DNA from: Deltaproteobacteria bacterium
Lineage (GTDB): Bacteria; Myxococcota_A; Polyangia; Polyangiales; Polyangiaceae
NCBI GenBank assembly: GCA_003235365.1
Contig: QJWJ01000004.1
Span: forward strand, 1-64,000
Length of the DNA: 64,000 nt
Direction of reading: 5' to 3'
The stretch's first letter is position 1, and each line of letters opens with the position of its first letter. The position numbers and the translations under genes were made by a program. Under the pieces are notes generated by a model. That model ran no database searches, was not told where the DNA came from, and saw only the letters and a list, made by a program, of their open reading frames with translations. Positions 1-9,613 of this stretch are shown here, piece after piece.

Positions 1-85
1 ACTCTCGACGACTGTCGAAAGTGCTGGGTGCTCCGCTCCTCACGCCCATCCGAGAGCACAAGTCGTCTATGCATCCAGCGGAACG

Positions 86-751
86 ATGCGTTTCTCCGCT
101 GCGACACACACGTGGCTGTTGCCGTCCTCGCACCTGCTATTCGTTCCCCCAGAGGTGCAACACTCGTGCTTCTTTCCAGGTCGAGCGGTCCTCAAGAATC
201 TCTTCCTCCATCCGTCGGTCTGTGTTCACTTGCCCACGGAGTGCTCCGTCTTTCGAGTCACGCCTCTGATGGCAGTGTTGATCGAGCACCTCGTGATCCA
301 GGACGAAAGCGCGTTGCCCAGTCCGCCGGTCGCTCGCAAACTGCAAGTGCTGCTCGACGAACTCGTGGCGGCTCAGCCATGCCCCCTCGGTCTGCCCGAC
401 GCCAGAGACCCGCGCCTACAGAAGGTCACGCTCGCCCTTTCCGAGTCTCCGAGTGATCCCAGAAGTGCACGACAATGGGCCAGCGTTGCTGGCGTCAGTG
501 TGAAGACCCTGGAACGTCTCTTTCTCTCGGAGATGGGCATGACCTTCTCAGAATGGCGACGTCAACTGCGCCTGATCATCGCTGCCGAGCTGCTCGAAAG
601 AGGTGAGGACGTGACCAGCGTAGCGCTCACCGTGGGATACAACAGCCTCAGCGCTTTCATCGAAATGTTCAAGAAGGCTCTGGGTGTACCTCCCGGGACG
701 TTTCGGCGTTCGGAGAACGGCGGCCAAGCCCCGAAGCGAATGACGTTCTGA
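86..751 (+). CDS. AraC-family transcriptional regulator
   Basis: C-terminal double HTH typical of AraC/XylS (ASVAGVSVKTLERLFLSEMGMTFSEWRRQLRLIIAAELL...VALTVGYNSLSAFIEMFKKALGVPPGTFR). Confidence 0.85.
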   Translation: MRFSAATHTWLLPSSHLLFVPPEVQHSCFFPGRAVLKNLFLHPSVCVHLPTECSVFRVTPLMAVLIEHLVIQDESALPSPPVARKLQVLLDELVAAQPCPLGLPDARDPRLQKVTLALSESPSDPRSARQWASVAGVSVKTLERLFLSEMGMTFSEWRRQLRLIIAAELLERGEDVTSVALTVGYNSLSAFIEMFKKALGVPPGTFRRSENGGQAPKRMTF

Positions 752-848
752 AAGTGCGGGCGGAAATGGGGGGCTTGTCGCGCGGACCCCAGCGGGTTAA
801 ACCCCGGTCATCAGGTGGGCTCACGCCCTCCCTTCTGATTGTAGGGGC

Positions 849-2027
849 ATGCAGACTCTCTTTGATCCGGACCGTCACGAACCTCTCACCGACGTTCCAT
901 GGGACGCTGACGCGGCCAAGAAGGCGATCGCAACCATCGCGACAGACGCCATCGCCGCTTCGCGGGATGGTGTGTGGCCGGCTCACCCCCTCGAGGACGG
1001 GCCGATCGACGAGGGCCGCACGCTGTACATGGGCGCGGCTGGAGTGCTTTGGGCACTGACGTACTTGGCAGAGCAAGGCGCCATCCCAAACGACGATCGA
1101 CTGCAGCGCTGGGCGACCGCGTTGCCGGCGCTCTACGATTCCGCGCCGGACACGGGTTCACATGTGCCGTCGTACTTTCTCGGCGAAGCCGGCGTGCTGC
1201 TCGTTGCTCTGCGCGCCGAGCAGCGACAGAACTGGCTCGATCGCCTGTTCGACGTGGTCGAGAGCAACATCGAGAACCCAACGCTCGAAGCCCTTTGGGG
1301 AGCGCCCGGCACGGTCATCGCGGCCATGTTTGCCGACGAGCTCACCGGCGACACGCGTTGGCGACAGGCAGTTTCGAGAAACCTCGCCTTTCTGAGCAGT
1401 GTGTGGCTGCACTCCGAACGCTGTGGCTGCGATCTGTGGATACAAGACCTCTACGGCAGGACGGAACCCTTACTCGGCGCGGGCCATGGTTTTGCGGGCA
1501 ACGTATTCGCGTACCTTCGCGCCTTGCATTGGTTGCCGAACGCGGACGCGGAGCTCGTTCTTCAGCGAGCAGTCCACACGCTTCGCACGACCGCGACGAT
1601 CCAAGAAGACCTCGCCAATTGGCCCCCCGTGCCCGAAATCGATCACTTTTTGGTTCAGTGGTGTCACGGCGCCCCGGGGATCATCACCGCGTTTGGTCCG
1701 GCTCCCCCAAACGACGACCTCGACGACCTCCTCGTCAAAGGCGGCGAACTCGTTTGGCGAGCCGGGCCACTACGCAAAGGTCCCAGCCTGTGCCACGGCA
1801 CCGCCGGAAACGGCGCTGCCCTGCTCACCCTGTTCAGCCGCACCGGCGACTCCCGATGGCTCGACCGCGCGCGCCGCTTCGCGATGCACAGCATTCAGCA
1901 GGTGGCCGCGGCGCGTGAGACATATAAACAAGGCCGCTACAGCCTCTGGACGGGTGATCTCGGAGTGGCCGTATACCTGTGGCGGTGTTTGCAGGGAGAG
2001 GGTGGGCTGCCGTCGTTGGATTTTTGA
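849..2027 (+). CDS. LanC-like (lanthionine synthetase C-like) protein
   Basis: Motifs QWCHGAPGI and SLCHGTAGNG match the two zinc-ligand motifs of the LanC family; length 392 aa fits. Confidence 0.8.
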   Translation: MQTLFDPDRHEPLTDVPWDADAAKKAIATIATDAIAASRDGVWPAHPLEDGPIDEGRTLYMGAAGVLWALTYLAEQGAIPNDDRLQRWATALPALYDSAPDTGSHVPSYFLGEAGVLLVALRAEQRQNWLDRLFDVVESNIENPTLEALWGAPGTVIAAMFADELTGDTRWRQAVSRNLAFLSSVWLHSERCGCDLWIQDLYGRTEPLLGAGHGFAGNVFAYLRALHWLPNADAELVLQRAVHTLRTTATIQEDLANWPPVPEIDHFLVQWCHGAPGIITAFGPAPPNDDLDDLLVKGGELVWRAGPLRKGPSLCHGTAGNGAALLTLFSRTGDSRWLDRARRFAMHSIQQVAAARETYKQGRYSLWTGDLGVAVYLWRCLQGEGGLPSLDF

Positions 2028-2183
2028 GGCAGGGGGAGCGGGCTCTCGCTCATTTCGTTGGGCACGTCACTTACCTGTCGGCTTCGAGCACGGCAAGCGC
2101 CGTGCGCTGGAGCGCATTCGACATTCGATGTAACGTCCGCGCCCGGAGGGTTGTCCTCGAGTCAAGAGCTTCTCACGCGCCTC

Positions 2184-2425
2184 GATTCACCCGGCCCAAG
2201 CGGATCCTCAGCCTGGACGGCGGAGGCATTCGCGGCTCCTACGTTCGCTACGACATCGAGCTCGAAGTCGACACGCTGAGGCAGGACGGCATATGCGTCG
2301 AGGACATCAACTCGGTGCGAGACATGAGCGTTGGTGCCAATGCACAGCTGCACTACGAGATTGGCGTAGCCGCTGCTAAGCGCCTCTGCTCGGACGCGCA
2401 CCTCCCGGCTGTCTTTGACCCCTAG
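2184..2425 (+). pseudogene. Patatin-like phospholipase remnant (internal deletion)
   Basis: N-terminal patatin motif KRILSLDGGGIRG runs directly into a C-terminal-like segment SYVRYDIELE...IGVAAAKRLCSDAHLPAVFD; GxSxG and catalytic Asp regions absent. Confidence 0.6.
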
Positions 2426-2679
2426 CGGTTGCAGCCAGTTACGGCCTCGTCGCGGTAACGTGAGCGATCCACGCGCGTACGGTCTGCGACTCGCTTTCGC
2501 TCACTTGACTCTCCAGAGCTTGGTTCCGGCGGTCATGAGTAGGTTCATAGGACAAGGACGCGACATCAGGACAAACAGATACGCCGGAGCGGCCATCGGG
2601 CCGCCGTCCGGGTCCACGGCGGCTATGGACTGCCGCACCGCGTCGACAAGTTCTCCACTCTGGACGACGGGAACGCCGT

Positions 2680-3272
2680 CCCTCGACGTCGAAGAGTGGC
2701 TGACCCCCAAACAGGGTCGCACTCCGGCAGTCGTGGTCAGTGTCGCCCACCTCGACGATGAAGAGCGCACGCTGGTGCTCGGCGTGCTGCTCGAAGAGAT
2801 CCTCAGTTACACGCGCGGCCTGCGCGGCACCAAGCGGCTGCGCGCACTGGTCGTGTTCGACGAGGTGTACGGCTTGTTGCCCCCGCATCCGCACAACCCT
2901 CCCACCAAGCGCCCCACCGTGCAGCTGATGAAGCAAGGCCGCGCCTTCGGCGTCGGGGTGCTGATCGCGAGCCAGAACCCGATGGATCTGGACTACCGCG
3001 CCCTGTCCAACGCGGGCTTCTGGGCGGTGGGGCGCCTGCAAACCGACGCGGATCGCCAGCGCGTCGTCGACAGCCTGGCCAACGTCCACGAGCCCGGCGC
3101 CAGCCCCGCCGAACTTCACACCACCATCAGCAAACTCGACCAACGCTGGTTCGTCGTTCGCAACGTTCACCAAAAACCCTCCACGTTGCTCCTGCACCCG
3201 CGCCATGCGCTGTCGTACCTGCACGGGCCAATGACGCCGGGAGATATTCGGGGAGCGCTGGGGCGGGAGTAG
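2680..3272 (+). pseudogene. C-terminal fragment of HerA/FtsK-like (DUF87-type) ATPase
   Basis: RALVVFDEVYGLLPP (Walker B), MKQGRAFGVGVLIASQNPMDLDYRALSNAGFWAVGRLQTDADRQRV; no Walker A upstream and the first part of the ORF is not ATPase-like. Confidence 0.6.
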
Positions 3273-3307
3273 GGTGCGAGGGCGGCCCAGCCTTCGCGAC
3301 CGGCAGC

Positions 3308-4336
3308 TCAATACGCTTCCGACACCGGTAGCTCGAGCTTGTCTTTGCTCAGCCCCGACCACCAACTGAACTCCAGCCCAAGCCACAACGCGGCGGTGGT
3401 GAACTGCTCGTGGGGTCCGACCTCGAGCGTCGCCGTTGGAGAGACAACCCAGCCTCCGCTCTGGTGCGAATCGGAGAGATACAGGTTCGTCCCCAGCCCA
3501 GTCAGGTAGACCGCGCCGTAACGACCCCGCACCCGATCGAGATCTTCTGGATCTGCTCCCTGTGCGGTGGTTGCGCCAAAGCCGGCCTGCACGAACCAAC
3601 GCTCGTGGAAGTACCAGTGGCTTTGCACCGCCAGGCGGCCAAAACTGAACTTGTCCGCGGCCTCGCCGTTGGTGGACGAGAACGCGATGGACAAGCTCAA
3701 GTCGAGCCAATCGGTCACCGCCTCCCCGAAGCGCAACGAGTAGCCCAAACCGAACGTCGGTTTGCGGCGTCCCCGATCGTCGTCGGAAGCCATCGCGCCG
3801 ACACCGTGAACGCCCAGCGCAATCATGTGACCTTGACTGGGTTTGGGTAGCACCAGCCGCGGCTCCCACGGATCGGCGTACGCCATCCGGATTTGGTCCT
3901 CCTCACCGGGCGCCGCCTCGGCCACAACCTCGGTGCGCTCGGCCGACACGCCGGCACTCTGCCCATCGTTTGAACTCGCCGGATCGGCCGCTGCGCTCGG
4001 CGGTGCAGCGCCAGCGGCGAGATCAGCACCGGCGTCCGGACGGGGTGGTTCTTCTCGAACTGCTCGTTGAGTCGAAGCGGAAGGAGCGTCGGTGGTTACC
4101 GGCTCTGCCGTAGTCTCGACGTCGGGCTCTTGGCCAGCGCGGTCGTCAGCCTCGGGGCTGGGAGGTTCGGCTTGGGTTGCCGGCGGGGTTGCCGCGGAAA
4201 GCTCCGGGGAAGGCTCTGGCGCGCCCGTGGCGTCGACGGCGGGTGAGGTACTTGGCGATGGCTGTGCGTGGCCGAGTGTCGTCCAACAGCTCAGGAGCAC
4301 GACGGCACCAGAGCAAGTGAGCTTCGATTGGCGCAT
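3308..4336 (-). CDS. Secreted Pro/Ala-rich protein with C-terminal outer-membrane beta-barrel-like region
   Basis: Start MRQSKLTCSGAVVLLSCWTTLGHA (signal peptide); ATGA overlap with the upstream receptor stop; alternating aromatic C-terminal strands. Confidence 0.6.
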   Translation of the reverse strand: MRQSKLTCSGAVVLLSCWTTLGHAQPSPSTSPAVDATGAPEPSPELSAATPPATQAEPPSPEADDRAGQEPDVETTAEPVTTDAPSASTQRAVREEPPRPDAGADLAAGAAPPSAAADPASSNDGQSAGVSAERTEVVAEAAPGEEDQIRMAYADPWEPRLVLPKPSQGHMIALGVHGVGAMASDDDRGRRKPTFGLGYSLRFGEAVTDWLDLSLSIAFSSTNGEAADKFSFGRLAVQSHWYFHERWFVQAGFGATTAQGADPEDLDRVRGRYGAVYLTGLGTNLYLSDSHQSGGWVVSPTATLEVGPHEQFTTAALWLGLEFSWWSGLSKDKLELPVSEAY

Positions 4337-7131
4337 CAGAATTCTCCTCGCAGACCCAAGACTGGGATGATGGGCAGAGTTTGCTGCGTCTCCGTGTCCG
4401 AGTAGTCGTAGTTGTATTGCAGATTGTTGACGTTGGTTCGGTTGTAGACGTTCTGAATGTCCAGGTACGCGTTCAACATCCAAGTCTGGTAGACCCAACG
4501 TTTGTCGATGCGGATGTCAAGCTGGTGAAAGCCATCGACGCGCGCCGAGTTGACTGACCCCGAGATGGCCCGGTATCGGTCCGCATCGGAGTCGTACACG
4601 CTGCCGGTGACTGGCGTGTACAGGTTACCGGTCACGTAGCGAAAGCGCGAACTGATCTCCCAGTTTCTCGGCAAGCGATAGCCGCCGATCAAGGTCAGGA
4701 TGTGCGTCTGGTCGAAGTCGAACAAGCGGTAGTCGTCTTGCCCCGGGTCTTTGCGCTCCGAGCGAGACCACGTGTACGCAAGCCAGCCGAAGAACTTGTC
4801 GGCCAGTTCGTGCCGAGCCGACACCGTCAGGCCGTAGGCTCGCCCGCTCGCCTGGTTGTTGTAGTTGAGCGGCACCGTTTCGCCGTCGCGGACAACCAAC
4901 TCGTCGGAGCGGCCCACGAGATCGTGCATCGTCTTGTAGAAGCCGGTGACGTCCAGGCTCGCGTAGGGCAACGGCCGATACTCGAAACCCGCCGAATAGT
5001 GCATGGCCTTTTCGGGCTCGAGATCGGGATTGCCGAGGACTTCGTCCGTTTCGTCGAAGGTCGGCTCTTGTTGAAAGAGCCCAACACCACCCTTGATCGA
5101 CCACTCGTCGTTCAGATCGTGGCGCAGGGTCAAGCGCGGAGAGAACGCAAACTGTCCAGTCCGGCCGAAATGGTCCAAGCGGACCCCGGGCAACACCAGT
5201 GTGTTTTCCCACGGACGAAACTCGAGCTCAGCGAATCCCGCCGTCGAGTGCGCCGTATCGGAGGTGTTCGTATCGCGCGTGTCGGTGAAGTCGATGTCGA
5301 CGTTGCCGTCACCCTCCCGCGGCAACTCGGGTAGACGAGCATCGAGTCTGCTCTTTTGAAAGACGTAGTCCACGCCCCCGCGCAGCGCAAACTGATCGGA
5401 CAGCTCGACCCGCGCCGTGTCTTTGACCTGACCTTGATGGAGGGTGCTGTCGACGGTGATCAGCTCTCCGACGTTGAAACCGCTCAGATCCTTGCCGAAC
5501 GAGAGCTTCAACTCGTTCTGGAACGACTGGCTCGGAACGTACTTGTACTCGGCGATCCCTCGGTAGAAGTGCGTTCCAAAGCCCACGTCCGTGATGACCA
5601 CCTCCGCATCGGCTGCCAACGGGTCTTCGAACAGGATCCGAAACTCGTCGTCGGAGACGAAGAAGAAGGTCTGCAGCTGATGCGCAGGCGACGGTCTATA
5701 GCTGGCGAGGAACTGGTAGTCGTAGTAGCGCGGCGCCGCCAGCGAGTTGCCAGAATCTGGCAGAGCGGCCTCGAGCAACACGTCGATGTAGCTGCGCCGG
5801 CCCGCAACGGCGACGGCAAACTCGTCGGTGATGGGCACCTCCAAGTACAGGCTGGCATCGAAGAAGTTCGCATCGGCGTAACCGCCGAACTTGCGCGGAT
5901 TCAGATCCTTGAGATCGACGTCGACGATGCCGCCAGTCGCACGGCCGTACTCGACCGAGAAGTTCCCCGGGTAGAAGTCGATCTTCTCGATCATCCCCAC
6001 GGGCAACACGCTGCGCAGGTCGCCAAAGTGATAGAGCAGCGGTACATCCACGCTGCTGATGAGGATGCGCGAGTCTTTCGGCGACGAGCCGCGGATCACG
6101 AGCCCACTCGAGCCGAACCCTGCGCCCCCGGCCCGGGCCACGCCGGGAAAGTTGTTCACCACCGCAAGCACGTCACCAAAGGTGCCCGGGATGCGTTCCG
6201 CCTGGCGCGCGTCGACCGAAATGTGATTCACCTCGCGACGTACGCGCTTCGTGTCAATCTCGACGTCGTACGGGTTGTAGGAGTTGCGCTCGATGAAGTA
6301 GCGCACGTCCGTGCGCTGATCTTTCTTGACGGTTTCCGTCGTTCGCAATGGGTAGTAGCCGTCGGGATCTGCCAACACCCGCCACTTGCCGACACGGAGA
6401 CCGGTGAGGCGAAAATTGCCTGCGGCGTCCGTCTCCGTCTCGTAGCCCTCAGCGGCGTCGCCCTCACCGCGAAACGCCGTGATCTTCACCCCCGCCAGCG
6501 GCAGACGAGTGCCGCGCTCCAACAGCGCGCCCGACAATTGACCCGTGACCGGCGGCGGCTCGGGGCGCTTTTCTTTGGTCGCTTGCTTTGGTGCGGGCGC
6601 AGGCTCTACAGCCGTGGGCGTGGGCGTCTGACGAACGTCTGGCACGAAACGAACGCGGTAACCGATGGTCACGGCGATGGGCACGCCGGCTTCGGTGGCA
6701 GGACTGAATCGCAACTGCTTGACCGCTTCGAGTGCTGCTTCTTCGAAGCCCCGACCGGGATGCTCGGACGGCTGCGCGATGCGCGCCGCTTCGACCGACC
6801 CCTGCGCGTCGATGTCGAGCTGGAAGACGACCGTTGCGGCGAGTCCCTCTTGCTCCGCAGCCTCTGGATACGTCGGCTGCACGTCGTGGATCAGCGACGG
6901 GGGTACCAGTTCGGCTACGGGCGGGGGCGAAGCGGGTGTTGGCGACGGAGATGGCGACGGAGTAGTCGGCGCCGGTTGTTCACTCGGAGCCGGCGCGTCG
7001 GGGTTGGTCGCGGGCTCCGCCGTGGGGCTCTGAGCCAGAACCACACCGCTCAGCATCGATACGCCCAACATGATCGACACCGCGATTGCTCTTGGCTGCC
7101 AGCGCTTGCGCTGCGTGTACCGGGACGTCAC
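4336..7131 (-). CDS. TonB-dependent receptor with N-terminal TonB C-terminal-like domain and carboxypeptidase-regulatory-like domain
   Basis: Signal peptide; SLIHDVQPTYPEAAEQEGLAATVVFQLDIDAQGSV...YRVRF (TonB_C-like); plug and barrel signature (IPGTFGDVLAVVNNFPGVARAGG...VIRGSSPKDSRI); GTG start overlaps upstream stop. Confidence 0.85.
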   Translation of the reverse strand: MTSRYTQRKRWQPRAIAVSIMLGVSMLSGVVLAQSPTAEPATNPDAPAPSEQPAPTTPSPSPSPTPASPPPVAELVPPSLIHDVQPTYPEAAEQEGLAATVVFQLDIDAQGSVEAARIAQPSEHPGRGFEEAALEAVKQLRFSPATEAGVPIAVTIGYRVRFVPDVRQTPTPTAVEPAPAPKQATKEKRPEPPPVTGQLSGALLERGTRLPLAGVKITAFRGEGDAAEGYETETDAAGNFRLTGLRVGKWRVLADPDGYYPLRTTETVKKDQRTDVRYFIERNSYNPYDVEIDTKRVRREVNHISVDARQAERIPGTFGDVLAVVNNFPGVARAGGAGFGSSGLVIRGSSPKDSRILISSVDVPLLYHFGDLRSVLPVGMIEKIDFYPGNFSVEYGRATGGIVDVDLKDLNPRKFGGYADANFFDASLYLEVPITDEFAVAVAGRRSYIDVLLEAALPDSGNSLAAPRYYDYQFLASYRPSPAHQLQTFFFVSDDEFRILFEDPLAADAEVVITDVGFGTHFYRGIAEYKYVPSQSFQNELKLSFGKDLSGFNVGELITVDSTLHQGQVKDTARVELSDQFALRGGVDYVFQKSRLDARLPELPREGDGNVDIDFTDTRDTNTSDTAHSTAGFAELEFRPWENTLVLPGVRLDHFGRTGQFAFSPRLTLRHDLNDEWSIKGGVGLFQQEPTFDETDEVLGNPDLEPEKAMHYSAGFEYRPLPYASLDVTGFYKTMHDLVGRSDELVVRDGETVPLNYNNQASGRAYGLTVSARHELADKFFGWLAYTWSRSERKDPGQDDYRLFDFDQTHILTLIGGYRLPRNWEISSRFRYVTGNLYTPVTGSVYDSDADRYRAISGSVNSARVDGFHQLDIRIDKRWVYQTWMLNAYLDIQNVYNRTNVNNLQYNYDYSDTETQQTLPIIPVLGLRGEF

Positions 7132-8183
7132 TTGGCCTCCTTCACGCCGAACGTGTGCGTCGCCCAACCCACCCCGCCGCGTTCGTCGCGCAACACGACG
7201 ATCAGCGTGATGTCTTCGGGTCCAGCCGTGAGCGGCAGCGAAAGGCCGTTTCTGAGTAGGGCATCGAACCGGTTGCTGCCGTCGACGAACGTCGTGCGCT
7301 CCCCGTCGCCGATGCCCTCCACACCGCCGTTGTTGCCGGCTACCTCCTCCTCGTGGCCGAAGTCCGCCCCAGTGACGGGAAACATGTCACCGAGGGTGCT
7401 GAACCATGTCATGATCAGCGTCTCACGCCGAGGTTCGTCGGTTTGTTCTCCCAGCACATCTACTGGTGTAAAGCGCTGCGACTGGGCTTCTTCGAACTGG
7501 AACCTCACGCCGTAGCGCTTGCCGGCGTCGAGGTCGGCGCCGGGCGCCAAGTCTCGGTCTTTCGCGAGCGAGCGGACCACCACGTCGCCGGACGGCTCGG
7601 GATTGAGGTTTCGCTCGGCGTCTTCAGGTTCCGTCGCTAGCAGGTGCAGAGTCTTGATGGAGACCACTTCGTCGTTCGAGGTCCGCACCGTCAGCCTCAC
7701 GCTGGGTTGCAAAGAGACCAAACAGAGCAGCAGTGCTTGCTCGGGATCGTCGTGACCCGCGGAAAGCGCGGCGCACAGATCGGGCAGAAGCGCCGGAGTC
7801 AGCAGATGTTGGAACTGTGCTTGCGGATCGGAGCCCAAGTCGTAGCGCGGCAGTTCGTCGTCCGTGTCCAAACTCGCCCAAGCGTCTCGCAGGTCCTTCT
7901 CGCGCACGCCGCACTGAAAGTCGTTGCTCTCGTCGAGTGCCGTGGGGCACCAGGACCACTCGTATTGAACGTCGCGATCCTTCGGTTCGAAAACCAACGC
8001 GCTGAGCGTGGCCGTCTCACCGGGAACCAGATCGGCGGGTTCGGACCGAACGGCGAGCACACGCAGGCGGTCGAGCTCGTTGAACCGTTCGCGGTCGTCG
8101 GCAAAGTCACCGCACGCGCCGAGCAGCGCGCTCAGGCCCAGCGATGAGAGCAGCGTGCGTCGTGCACAGGTCGAGTTTCGCAT
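7128..8183 (-). CDS. Hypothetical lipoprotein of the TonB operon
   Basis: MRNSTCARRTLLSSLGLSALLGACGD lipobox; coupled to neighbours. Confidence 0.7.
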   Translation of the reverse strand: MRNSTCARRTLLSSLGLSALLGACGDFADDRERFNELDRLRVLAVRSEPADLVPGETATLSALVFEPKDRDVQYEWSWCPTALDESNDFQCGVREKDLRDAWASLDTDDELPRYDLGSDPQAQFQHLLTPALLPDLCAALSAGHDDPEQALLLCLVSLQPSVRLTVRTSNDEVVSIKTLHLLATEPEDAERNLNPEPSGDVVVRSLAKDRDLAPGADLDAGKRYGVRFQFEEAQSQRFTPVDVLGEQTDEPRRETLIMTWFSTLGDMFPVTGADFGHEEEVAGNNGGVEGIGDGERTTFVDGSNRFDALLRNGLSLPLTAGPEDITLIVVLRDERGGVGWATHTFGVKEAK

Positions 8184-8187
8184 GATG

Positions 8188-9189
8188 TCAGTCTTCGATT
8201 CGAAAGCGGTAGGAGTAGGTGAGGGTGAACGCGACGGGCTGACCATCACGTCGTGCGGGCAGGAAGGTTTCGGCAAGCGCGGCGTTGCGCGCGGCCTGAT
8301 CGAACGCGGGCTGACCCGAGCTCGTGACGATGCGAACCGCAGTGACCTTGCCGTTCGCTGCGATGTCCACGCTCACGGTCACAGTTCCCTCGATGCCTTG
8401 GGCCTCGAGCGTCGGTGGATATCCGGGCTTGCTGGGGCGAGCGCGTTTGGGTTTCTCGAAATGGGTGTCGCGAGTGGGAATGCGCGAGGCGGCGCGTTGC
8501 ACGCTGCTGGACTTGGGTTTGGCGACCTGCACGGGACCGCCGACCGAGCCGGCGCTGGGAGGTTTGATCGCTTCAGCCGGTGCAGCGGCGACCTTCTCCG
8601 TTCTGCCCATGCGCGTCGTTCCCGTCGCAAACGAGGGGCCGTCTCCTTGCACCGTCGACTCGAGACTCAGCCCGACGATTCGTCGCCGCTCCGGCTCGGG
8701 CTGAGCAGTCTCTGGGGCCGGTGTTGCGACTTGTGGGACGTTGGGTGGGAGCTTGGGTGGCAGCTTGTCTGCCTTCGGCTCGGGTTGCCGCTCGAACTCC
8801 GGCTCGACGATCCCCTCCACCACCGGCGGTTCTTCGACTTCGGGTGGTTCCTCTCTGGGAGGCGGCGTCTCGACGATGCTGACCTGCAGACGTTCCGGCG
8901 GACGATACGCGGGACCGTCGCCCAGCAGCTGGTTGACCAGGGCCAGTCCAGTGATGGTCAAGCCGTGGATGATGACCGCCCCGATCAGTAGGCGCACACT
9001 GGCAAGCGTCGAGAACAGCCGCGACTGCCGTCTCTCGAGCGGATCTCGAACCCGGTACGGCGTGTCGATCGGGTGCACGACGCGCGCGTGAATGCGCTCC
9101 CGTGTGGCCCGCCGTTTGGCGGCACGAGCGGCGACCCAACGCGAGTTCGTCGCCCGCGCGCTCGTCGCTATTTCGTGCGTGGAGCTCAT
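8188..9189 (-). CDS. tonB: TonB-family energy transducer
   Basis: One N-terminal TM segment, Pro/Glu-rich linker, C-terminal YPPTLEAQGIEGTVTVSVDIAANGKV...FTLTYSYRF. Confidence 0.85.
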   Translation of the reverse strand: MSSTHEIATSARATNSRWVAARAAKRRATRERIHARVVHPIDTPYRVRDPLERRQSRLFSTLASVRLLIGAVIIHGLTITGLALVNQLLGDGPAYRPPERLQVSIVETPPPREEPPEVEEPPVVEGIVEPEFERQPEPKADKLPPKLPPNVPQVATPAPETAQPEPERRRIVGLSLESTVQGDGPSFATGTTRMGRTEKVAAAPAEAIKPPSAGSVGGPVQVAKPKSSSVQRAASRIPTRDTHFEKPKRARPSKPGYPPTLEAQGIEGTVTVSVDIAANGKVTAVRIVTSSGQPAFDQAARNAALAETFLPARRDGQPVAFTLTYSYRFRIED

Positions 9190-9192
9190 AGT

Positions 9193-9603
9193 TCACATCT
9201 CGCGCTGAATGTTCAACGCAAACGTCTTGACGCCGTTGCTCTTGATCACGTCCAGTACGCGCACGACGCTTCCGTAGTCGACGCCCTTGTCGGCAGAGAT
9301 GACCGCTTGCAGGTCCTTCTCTTTCCAGGTAGCCCGAGCAACGTGGCCCGCCAATTGCTCAGGCGTGACCTTGGCGCCATCGAGAAACAGGTTACCCTCG
9401 GCGTCGAGCACGACGTTCAGCGTGCTGGCCACGGCCGCTCCACCACTGGCAGCGGTGGGAAGTTCGACGGCGATACTCGCTCGCACGATCGCGGACGAGG
9501 TGAGCATGAAGGCGATCAGCAGCACCAGCACGATGTCGACGAACGGCACCACGTTGATCTGCGCGATGACTTCGTCATCCTCCTGAAAAATGTCGGCAGC
9601 CAT
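9193..9603 (-). CDS. exbD: ExbD/TolR biopolymer transport protein
   Basis: INVVPFVDIVLVLLIAFMLTSS motif. Confidence 0.92.
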   Translation of the reverse strand: MAADIFQEDDEVIAQINVVPFVDIVLVLLIAFMLTSSAIVRASIAVELPTAASGGAAVASTLNVVLDAEGNLFLDGAKVTPEQLAGHVARATWKEKDLQAVISADKGVDYGSVVRVLDVIKSNGVKTFALNIQREM

Positions 9604-9613
9604 GTTTCCTCCT

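Noticed and set aside
2439-3869. 476-aa minus-strand ORF over the ATPase fragment
   Set aside because: Antisense to recognisable ATPase motifs and overlaps a supported minus-strand gene in another frame.
5356-7515. 719-aa plus-strand ORF opposite the TonB receptor
   Set aside because: Antisense shadow ORF; composition atypical, opposite a clear receptor gene.
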